From Mycetocola reblochoni REB411 (GTDB taxonomy: Bacteria; Actinomycetota; Actinomycetes; Actinomycetales; Microbacteriaceae): a DNA stretch of 57,762 nucleotides. The stretch's first letter is position 1. The number at the start of each line of letters is the position of its first letter. Shown one piece after another: positions 46,880 through 55,900 of the stretch. The stretch is taken from positions 1 to 57,762 of the forward strand of contig NZ_FUKR01000002.1 in assembly GCF_900163835.1 (NCBI RefSeq), given 5' to 3'. The position numbers and the translations under genes are program-made. A model generated the notes under the pieces. It saw nothing but the letters and a program-made list of their open reading frames with translations, was not told where the DNA came from and did no database searches.

Positions 46880-49800
46880 TCAGCCGGCGATCGGCAGCGC
46901 GCCGAGCCAGCGGTCGTCATCGGCGTGGCGGGGGACGGCGGCGTCCCCTCCCGTCTCGGCCCGGCCGTCCGCGGCGGCGCGCAGCCGCGTCGAGGCGGCG
47001 TCCTCGTCCGAGCCGAGCTCGGCGAGCAGCAGCCGCGGGACCGGCCCGTCGACGGTGCCGAGCACCCGCAATCGGGTGTGGGCGGGCAGGACGACGTCGG
47101 TCCCGCCCTCGGCGGGGGCGAGGACCCGGTCCAGGCGCCGGCCGCTCGTCGTCCAGATGAGGGCCTCCGCCGGGCCGGTACGCGGGCCGTCGACCGGGGC
47201 GGACACGAGCGGCTCGCCGAGGCTCAGCATGTCCCCGATGCGGGTGTCGCCGAGCGAGGGCAGCCCCCTGACCACGACGGCGCGGGCCGTGGGCAGCAAC
47301 GCGAGGCCCTCCGCCAGGCAGGTGTGGAAGTCGAGGTCGTAGCCGGACCGCGGTTCGGCGGCGAACACGCGCACGAGGGAGAGCGAGGTGAGCAGGGCGG
47401 AGCGGTCGGCGGCGACGCGCATCCCCGGCTGCTGCGCGAGCAACTGCGCGACGGTGCGGCTCGCGACGTCGTAGCGGGGGCCGAGGGCGGCACGCACCCG
47501 GTGGCGCTGCTCCGGCGTCGAGCGCGCCGGGGTGGGGATGCCGAGGTCGCGGGGCACCGTCGGGTCCGCCGGCGTCGCTTCCGGGGCGGGCACGGGCGCG
47601 GCCTCCCGTGCCGGTGCCGGTGCGGGCGCGGGGGCGGCCTCCCGTGCCGGTGCGGGCGCGGACAGGCCGGCCGATGCGGCCTCGGTCGCCGGGGGCGCCG
47701 CCCGTGACCCCGCGGTCGACGCGGTGTCCGGAACCGCCGCAGGGTCGGGTGCGGGTGCGGGTGGGGGCTCGGCCGACGGCTGGGCCGCCGCGGGTGTGGC
47801 AGAGGTCGGGGCTGCCGAGGCGGGACGAGAGGCCGGAGTCGGGACAGACGAGGCGGAGCGAGGGGCCGGAGTCGGGACAGACGAGGCGGAGCGAGGGGCC
47901 GGAGTCGGGACAGACGAGGCGGAGCGAGGGGCCGGAGTCGGGACAGACGAGGCGGAGCGAGGGGCCGGAGTCGGGACAGACGAGGCGGAGCGAGGGGCCG
48001 GAGTCGGGACAGACGAGGCGGAGCCAGGGGCCGACAGGGCGACGCCGTGCGAGGGGTGTCGCGCGGCCACCGCCCCGGCTGCGCCCGAGCGAGCCTGTTC
48101 CCCGAGCACGGCGGCGTCCGCGAGCGCGGGCCGCGCCGAGCGATCCGCGCTGTCCGCGGTCGTGGCGGGAGCGTTCATGGCAAGAGCGTTCATGGTGTGA
48201 TCGCTCGCGGCGGGAACAGGAGCGGGAACAGGAGCGGGCCGCGATCGTCCCTCCGAGCGGGGGACGCCGGTCGAGGATCGACCGCGCAGTGCGCCGGCCA
48301 GGGACTCGCCCGCTCCGGCCCTCTGCGTCCGCGGCGCCGGAGTCGCGTCGCTTTCCGAATTCGGGTGCGGGTCCAGGTCCGGTTCCGGTTCCGGGTCCGG
48401 GTCCGGGTCCGATTCCGATTCCGACTTCTGCTCCGCGACGGCGACGACCGCACCCCACTCCGCGACGACGAGCACCGGCTCGACACCCGCCGCCGTGCGT
48501 GGGAGGACGTCGTCGGCTCCGCCGGACGGCCGCGCCGCCGCGGGGGCGCTCCCTCCCCCGGCGAAGCGCGCGCCGCGGCGGCCCCCTCCTGCCGGTGCGG
48601 CTCCGGTGCGTGCTCCCGGCTCGGCTCCGGGTCCCCGCTCGGCTCCCGTTCCCGGCTCGCCGTCACCGTCGGGGACGGTCTCGGCCGCGATGATCCTGCC
48701 GTCGTCCGTCATCGCGAGACCGACGCTCGGCGCCCAGAGGCGGGGCAGCTCATCGACGAGCATCCTCCTCGCCGGGTCGTCGCGGGGGATCACCCGCACG
48801 GTGGTGCGAGCGCCCAGCTCGTCGACCATCCGGCCGAGCGGCCCGGCCAGGCACGACAGGTCTCCCCCGTCGCCGTGGACGAACACCGCGAGCGCGTCGG
48901 GGAGCGTCGTCGCATCCGCCTCCGTGATGTCGGGGGCGTCCGACACGGGCCGGACGATCACCCCCTGGGGCACCGCCTGCGCGACCCAGCCGGGCGCGAG
49001 CGCGAAGACCCCTCCCCCGCGCTCGGCCAGCCCGGCCGGAGCCGTCCAGCGCTCCAGCACCGGCTCACCGTGCGGGGCGCAGACGCTCTCCAGGGCGAGG
49101 GTCCCGGGGAACCGTTCGGGCGCGGCGTCCAGCCGGACCACCCTCCCGTTCATCTCGACGCCGTGCGCGACCCGGATCGGCCGAGCCAGCTCGTCGGCGA
49201 GCGCGCGCACCGTGGCGGAGGTCAGACTGTGGCGTCCGTAGCCGACGAGGACGGCGGCATCGGCCGCGGCGGGCGGCAGTGCGCGAAGCGCCCCGGCCAG
49301 CCGTTCCACCGACGGCGCCGGCTCGGCCGGGCTGCCGACGACGAGCAGCATCCGCCCGGAACGCACCGCGACGCGGGCCAGCGTGAGCGCGTGAGCGCGC
49401 GGGGATCCGGCCGTCGCCCAGATCCCCGCGGGGATGTGGGCGCAGCCGTCGATGCGCGGCGCCAGTCCGCTCTGCCACGACGGGGCGGGCTGGCGGCGGC
49501 CCAGGCCGGTGCGCGTCCCGTCCGGCCCGTGCGCGACCCAGCCGTCGCCGCCGCCGACGGCGAACAGCGCGCCCTCCGCGCGGATGAACCGTCCGGTCGG
49601 AGCGACGACCGGAACCCCGAGTGCGGAGGCGAGCCGCGCCGCGGCGGGGTCCTCGTCCCCCTCCGCCGCGGCGAACCCGGCGGCCGGGACGACGACGCGG
49701 CCGCCGACCAGAGGGCGGAGCGTGTCGAGCAGGAGCCCGTCCGGGGACGCGAGCGCATTCCCGGCCGAGGTGTGCGCCACCAGGTAGCGGTCGGCGGAAA

Positions 49801-49903
49801 GCGGCGGCAGCCCGTCCAGCAGTGTGGCTGCGGCGTCACGGGCCTCGTTCGCCTCGGCGACGACGATGCCGCCGTCGGTGCGTTCCACGGTGATCGGGCT
49901 CAC
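46880..49903 (-). CDS. 1007-residue repetitive protein with ADP-ribosyltransferase-like tail
   Basis: 1007 residues from GTG (VSPITVERTDGG), chosen for the GAAGGGAAG ribosome site 4 nt upstream. About 1-420 contain at least two related segments with a strand-rich pattern (LASALGVPVVAPTGRFIRAEGALF then GWVAHGPDG; later ADELARPIRVAHGVEMNGRVV then GWVAQAVPQG). A Pro/Ala/Ser/acidic stretch follows, with DP/EP runs and six copies of SASSVPTPAPR (about 622-690). The end (about 800-985) looks like an ADP-ribosyltransferase fold: AVVVRGLPSL, LVSAPVDGP, then SGRRLDRVLAPAEGGTDVV and LPAHTRLRVLG. The usual catalytic Glu before the VLF-type strand appears replaced (GGTDVVLP), so activity is doubtful. No signal peptide or membrane helix seen. 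Confidence 0.7.
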   Translation of the reverse strand: MSPITVERTDGGIVVAEANEARDAAATLLDGLPPLSADRYLVAHTSAGNALASPDGLLLDTLRPLVGGRVVVPAAGFAAAEGDEDPAAARLASALGVPVVAPTGRFIRAEGALFAVGGGDGWVAHGPDGTRTGLGRRQPAPSWQSGLAPRIDGCAHIPAGIWATAGSPRAHALTLARVAVRSGRMLLVVGSPAEPAPSVERLAGALRALPPAAADAAVLVGYGRHSLTSATVRALADELARPIRVAHGVEMNGRVVRLDAAPERFPGTLALESVCAPHGEPVLERWTAPAGLAERGGGVFALAPGWVAQAVPQGVIVRPVSDAPDITEADATTLPDALAVFVHGDGGDLSCLAGPLGRMVDELGARTTVRVIPRDDPARRMLVDELPRLWAPSVGLAMTDDGRIIAAETVPDGDGEPGTGAERGPGAEPGARTGAAPAGGGRRGARFAGGGSAPAAARPSGGADDVLPRTAAGVEPVLVVAEWGAVVAVAEQKSESESDPDPDPEPEPDLDPHPNSESDATPAPRTQRAGAGESLAGALRGRSSTGVPRSEGRSRPAPVPAPVPAASDHTMNALAMNAPATTADSADRSARPALADAAVLGEQARSGAAGAVAARHPSHGVALSAPGSASSVPTPAPRSASSVPTPAPRSASSVPTPAPRSASSVPTPAPRSASSVPTPAPRSASSVPTPASRPASAAPTSATPAAAQPSAEPPPAPAPDPAAVPDTASTAGSRAAPPATEAASAGLSAPAPAREAAPAPAPAPAREAAPVPAPEATPADPTVPRDLGIPTPARSTPEQRHRVRAALGPRYDVASRTVAQLLAQQPGMRVAADRSALLTSLSLVRVFAAEPRSGYDLDFHTCLAEGLALLPTARAVVVRGLPSLGDTRIGDMLSLGEPLVSAPVDGPRTGPAEALIWTTSGRRLDRVLAPAEGGTDVVLPAHTRLRVLGTVDGPVPRLLLAELGSDEDAASTRLRAAADGRAETGGDAAVPRHADDDRWLGALPIAG
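47836..48034. repeat. Six-copy 33-nt tandem repeat in the 1007-residue gene
   Basis: A 33-nt unit (GGAGTCGGGACAGACGAGGC plus 13 nt) repeated almost without change, coding for the 11-residue SASSVPTPAPR on the minus strand. The end copies diverge. In-frame, so length can vary without frameshift. Confidence 0.95.
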
Positions 49904-49951
49904 GTCACTTCCCTTCCTCAGCATGCACACGTGCCCGGGGCGTGCGCCGGT

Positions 49952-52900
49952 TCACCTGCCGGGCGGACGGGAACCGTCGCCGGGGAGGACGTCGCCGGAC
50001 GTGGCGTCCGCCTCGGCTTCGGCGAAGGCGGAGTCGAAGAGCTCCTGCACGTCGACGAGCCCGTCCTCGACGGGCGCTCCCGGCGACGCCTCGACGGCTG
50101 CGGCCGTGGACGACTCGCTGGGCGCGACAGGCGACGGCTCGACGGCTGCGACGGCCTGGACGTCACCGGGAGGAACGGCGTGCCCCGCCCCGTGCAGCGG
50201 TGCCGTGGACGGGGCCGAAGGGGCGGTGTCCGCCAGCCCGAGCAGGTCCTGGAACAGCAGGTAGTCCGCGAAGACGTCGTCCGGCTCGGGCCCGTCCGCC
50301 GGATCTCCCGGCTCGAGTCCTGCGGCAGTGCCGCCGTGCACGGGTTCGGGCTCGGGTTCGGGCTCGGGCTCGGTCGCGGGTACCGGCACCCGCTCCGCCT
50401 CGACGCCGTCACCGGGCTCGAGCCCCGGCCCGCCCACCAGGCCGAGCGCCTCGAGCTGCTGTGCCCACATCTGCAGGACGACCGGGCTGGACACCGTCAC
50501 CTCCTGCGGCCCCGACCCGCCGCGGAGCCTGTCGGCCGCGCGGCCGACAGGGGTGGAGTTGTCGACCTCGACCCTGACGGTCAGCCGGAGCTCGGCATCG
50601 ACGATCGCCGACTCGCCCCCGTGGCGATGCTTCTCGGACGTGGACACCTCGGTGGACGACTCCGTCGAGCGCCCCTCGCTCAGGCGGACGCTCGGCAGGA
50701 CCGTCCCCGTGAGGGTGTCGGGCCCCGGACGCCCGGTCACCGACCCGGCGGCAGCCGCGCCCGCCTCGGTGCCGCTCTTCACCGCGGTTCCGCCGCCGTG
50801 CGAGGAGCCGACGGTGTGGCTGAGCGTCGTCTCCGGCGCCACGGCGCCGCGCCGGACGGCGGGGTCGGCGATGCCCCCTGACACCGTGATCGACACGCGC
50901 CGGTCACGGAACGCGCCGTGCCGGGCGATCAGGCCGTCGATGCGGTGCTCACGCCCGCCGATGATCGAGGGCAGCGCGCTGAACAACGACGTTCCGGAGA
51001 GCACGGTCCGCAGGGCGTCGTCGTACACGTCGCCCTGCCGCGCGGCGGCGCGGTCGCCGAGCAGACCGGCCACCGCCTCCCTGACCGCGGCCGCCCCGTC
51101 CGCCTCCCAGCGCAGCGGACGCCAGGCCCCGGTGTCCGACAGCGGCACCGTCGTGCTCGGACCGGCGTCCGCGTCGGCAGCGGCAGCGGCGGCGCCGGCG
51201 CGGTCCGCCGGGTTCTCGACGCCCGCATCGGAGGCGGGCGCGGCAGCGGGCGTCCCCGCGGGCGCGACGACGTCGAGGGTCGCCGGTACTCCGTAGCTGC
51301 CGAGCGACGTCGTCGTCCCCCCGCTCACCGCCCGCGGCGTGAGGGCGTCGGCCGCTCCGGCGAGGTGTTCGTGCACGTCGATGCGGAGACCGATGTCGAC
51401 GGGGTGGCTGCTGTGCTCCAGCGTCGAGTGCTCGGCCGTGACCGTGAGCGACGGCAGCGGGGTGCCCGTGGCACTGCGGTCCCATCGCCTGCTCAGCGGC
51501 GTCACGCCCAGCTGCCCGGCGACCTCGCCTCCCGTGACACGGCCGCGGGTCTCCGTCGGCGCCACGTGCAGTCCCGCCCTCGCGTCGAGTCCGGCCGTCA
51601 CCTGGGTGTACCTGGTCGTCTTCGTCGTCGCACCGCTCACGCGCTCGGTCGTCATCGTCCGACCCTCCAGCCGCGCGGGAGGGCGGGCGCCGCGCGGCCC
51701 GTCCTCCGTGCGCGACGACACCGTGACCTCGATGCTCGCGACCCGCTGATGCAGCCGACCGGGGGCGAGGGGGACCAGCACCCGGCCCGGCTCGACCAGG
51801 GCGTCGCGCAGGAACGGCGACCCCGCGGGGGCGTTCACCAGGCGGTCGACCCGGGCGAGCACGAGGTCGATGTCCTCCGGCGACAGCCCTGCCGTGTGCG
51901 CCCTCTCGGAGATGCGCGTGCGCGCGGCGGCGTCCAGCCCGTCCGAGACGACGGAGGACACCGCGGCGTCGGAGTGCGCCCGCAGCGGATCGAGCGGATC
52001 GCCCGGATCGAGCGGATCGCCCAGATTGAGCGGATCGCCCGGATCGTCCGCGATCGCCGCGTCGGCGGGAACGGGGGCGGCGTCGACGACCCCGGCCACC
52101 GCGTCAGCCCCGGCAGCCGCATCGCCGCCCTCGGCCGCTCCGGGCACGTCCGGCGCCGCGGACCCCTCCGCCGCCGGGCGCAGCGCCTCGGGGACCTCCA
52201 GCCCGTTCGCACGGTAGAAGGCGACCGCGTCGCTGACGGGGAGCTCCACGTCGACCGAGCCGGGCTCGAAGCGCGTCAGCGTCGCCGCGGCGAAGTCGCG
52301 CCGCATCCCCATGCCCGCGATCGTCAGCGTCGGCGAGTACACCCGCCTGGCGTCGAAACGCAGCACGACGGTGTCCTGTGCAGAACCGTGCGAGACCGTC
52401 GTTCCCGTGGAGTACTCGCTGTCCCTCGAGCGGCCATGGCTGAGGCCGAGCTTGAGCGCGAGCTGCGCCATCATTCCGGGACGCGACGTCAGCGGCGTCA
52501 CCCTGACGGTCCCGTCCGCGCCGAGCGTGACGCTGCGCTCGCTCGACCGCGCCACGGCGTGCTCCGCGGCGTGACCGCGGGACAGGGTCCGGCCGGTGCG
52601 GGTCTCGACGACCACCGGGTTCGCCAGGCTCTGCCGCACCGTCACACTCCCCCTCAGGTCGCCGAGGGTGCCGGGGAGCACGAGAGCACCGGTGCCGAGC
52701 CCGTCGCCGCGGAGTCCGGCCTCGGCGACGGCGGCCAGCCCGTCCGCCCCCGCCAGACGTGCGACGACGGGCTCCGTCGTCGAGCCGGGACGTGTCAGCG
52801 GCGACAGCGTGAAGCTGTGCTCGTCGCCGCCGACCGTGATCGCCGTGGCCCCCCAGCTGGAGAAGTTGCCGCTGCCGAGCGGGGTGCGGTACCCTCCGTT

Positions 52901-55900
52901 CCCTGCGAGCGCGCCGCTCCGCTTCGACAGCGCGGCCTCGACGAGCTCGGCATGCTGGCGAGCCCCCTCGACCCGGTCGACAGTCGCGAAGGGGCCGAGC
53001 TGCGCCGCATCGATCGCCGCGAACACCGTGCCGTCGCCGTCGCCGTCGCCGGCCACCGTGCGTCCCCCAGCTCCGGGGGCGGGGGCGGGGCCGGGCGGCA
53101 GCACCGTGCCGCCGCCGTCCTCGCGCCGCACCCGCGCGGTCCCGTCGAGCGGGATGCGGGCGCCCTCGTCGTGCACGCGCAGCCGGTCCTCGGCCGACCC
53201 GCCGAACTGGCGACCGCCCAGCAGCCACCGCTGCCAGATCGAGGGCTCGGCCGTGGAACGGTGGACCGCCCTGAGCTCCGTCGCGGCGGCCCTCCGGCTG
53301 ACCGTGCCCGTGCCCTCCGCGCCGTGCTGCTCCTTGTCGGTGTGCGATGTCGAGTTCTTCGCCGTGCTCTGGATGCCGAACGCGACCCCCGCCGTCCCCG
53401 TCCCGATCGACGAGCGCCCTCCGGCGGGGATGAGCAGTTGCGCCCCGGCGTACAGTCGCTGGCTCGTCTTGCTCTCGGTGCTCATCTCGCTCTTGTGTGC
53501 CACGGTGTGCTCGGTGCCGAGCGTCGCGTCGGCTCGCCGGGACAGCAGCTCGCCGAAACGCATGTCCGCCGTCAGCTCGATGCGGTGGGTGCGTCCCTTC
53601 TCCGACCAGACGACCGTCGTGGTGTCGGTGGCCGCACGGTGCAGCGCCTCGACGCCGTTCCTGCCGGAGAACGCGGCACGAACGGCCTCGGCCCCCCGCC
53701 CGGAGAGGTGCAGGGCGTCAACGAGACGGTCGACGAGGTCGGCCGGCACCGACTCCACGGTGTCACGGGCGGGGTCGACATCAGTCGTCGTGCGGGCAGC
53801 GGCGGCCCGATCGGCAGCGGCCGGATCGGCGACAGCCGGGGCGACGGTGCCCGGATCGGCGACGACCGGCGCGACGGTGCCCGGATCGGCGACCGCTGCG
53901 ACGGCGGAATCGGCATCGACAGCGGCATCCGCGGCGGCGGCGTCGGTGCCGGCGGTGCCGGCGCCGGGTGCGGCGGACCGGTCGACGGTCCGCGTCGCGG
54001 CCGCCGGCGCCTGGACGGCCCCGCGCCTGACCTCGTCCGGCACGTGCAGACCGCGTTCCACGGCCTCCGCCACGCTCAGCTCCAGGCGGGTCCTGACCAC
54101 GAACTCCTCACTCCGCGCGTCCGCGCGCCTCCCGAACGCCGAGGCGACGGCAGAGCCGAGCACACCCGCCGGGGGCGTCTCGCGACGGAGCGTCCTGCTG
54201 ATCGAGAACACGGCGACCTCGTCGTCGCTGCGCCGGGTCCGCGTGTGCTTCTCGTCCGTCGACCGGCCGTTCTGCCCGCTCAGCCCCAGGTCGGCGACAC
54301 CGCCCGCTCGGACGATGCTGCCGCCCGCGCTGCCCCTCGCCCCTCCGCCGACGCCGAGCTCGCTCGTCGCCGACTGCCCGTGCGAGACCGCCGTGCTGCG
54401 GGTGCGGCTGGTGGATCCGTCGGCGAGCGCGACGAAGGTCACGGTCGGCGGCTCCGTGGCGACGGTGCGGAGCCGGTGCGGCCCCACCGTCTCGGTCACG
54501 TCGCCGTCCGCGAGGAGGAGACGGCCAGCCGCGTCGAGCGTCGATGCATCGCGGTGCCGGCTGCCGCCGATGTCCAGGTGGGAGATGCGGACGGGATCGA
54601 CGTCGCGCAGATCGACGCCGCGCGGGCGGTCGGGGGCGGCGTCCGGGGGCGTCCCCGTCCCCTCGTCGCCGGCGCGGGCGGGGGTGGGTGTCCCGACCGG
54701 CTGCGGCTGAGCGGCCGCATCGACCTGCCGAAGCTCGGGCACCGACAGGCGCACGTCGACGGGGACGACGGTGTCCAGCGCGATGTCCGCGGCGGCCTCC
54801 GCTCTCGGGGCGGGATCGGCGTCGACGAGCCGGATGCTCGCCGTGGCAGGGAGCCCCTCCGCCACCGCCGTCGCGGTCAGCGAGCCTTTGAGCGCCTCCT
54901 TGACGGAGACGTCCTCGGCCCGGGTGGTGGCCGCCGTGACGGAGGCGGTCGGGAACACCGGTGCGGCCGAGTGGCCCATCTGGAGCTGGACCTCGATACG
55001 TCGGGAGTGGTTGGCACCGGACTTGCTCGACGCCTCGGCCGAGGTCGTGCGCGTGTAGCCGTCAGCGGGAGCGGCCGTCGCCGCGGGGGCAGGGGCAGCG
55101 CCGTCGGCAGGGGCGGCGCCGTCGGCAGGGGCGGCGCCGTCGGCAGCGGCGGCGCCGTCGGCAGCGGCGGCGCCGTCGGCAGCGGCGGGGGCGGCGCCGT
55201 CGTCCGGGGCCGCAGCAGCGGGGACCGCATCGGCGAGCTGGTCCACCCGTAGCCCCACCCGGTGGCCGTCCACGCTGATCCCGCCGTCGTCCAGCGCGGA
55301 ACGCCAGGCGGCGGCGAGCTCCGCGACGGTCGGGTTCTCGCCCAGGCCGAGCGCGTGCCGGACCCCGTCCGCGGCGACGGCGTCGGGCATCCCCCCACCG
55401 ATCAGCTGCTGCTCGATCGCCGAGACGAGCCGAGCGTGACCGTCGGCGTCGACGCTGACGATCGGCAGGGGCTGACCGGCGAGCATCGCCTCCCAGGGGT
55501 ACCCGGCGGCGGGCGGGCTCCCGGCGTCCGCCGTCTCGGCCACCGGCGGCGGGCCCTGGTCGGGAGCGGGGCGGGAGGTCTCGACCGGGGCCGGCGTCGC
55601 ATCGGGCGGTCCCGACGGGTGCGGGGAACCATCGGCCTGCGCGACCCCGGAGTGGCCGGCGTTCAGTGCCCCGGTGTTGTCGGGGCCCGGGACCGCGGAG
55701 TGATCGGTGCGCGGGGTCCCCGACTCGACGGGGGGTGTGGACGCGGCGTCCGCGGACGCCGGGGTGTTCGCGGCTGCCGTGCTCGCGGGAGTCGTGCTCG
55801 CGGGAGTCGTGCTCGCGGGAGTCGTGCTCGCGGGGGTCGTGTCCGCGGAAGTCGCGTCCACGGGAGTCGCGTCCACGGGAGTCGTGTCCGCGAGGGTCGT

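Noticed and set aside
47836-48034. Possible CRISPR array (regular 33-nt periodicity).
   Set aside because: Units are directly adjacent with no spacers and lie in a coding frame; it is a tandem repeat.
49952-50400. A toxin domain at the C-terminus of the giant protein.
   Set aside because: The last ~150 residues are acidic, Pro/Ala-rich and lack any recognisable nuclease, deaminase or ART motif.
48047-55252. Two long plus-strand frames (944 and 1444 codons) opposite the giant and 1007-residue genes.
   Set aside because: Typical high-GC antisense frames; the minus-strand frames have clean overlaps, ribosome sites and periodic repeats in codon phase.
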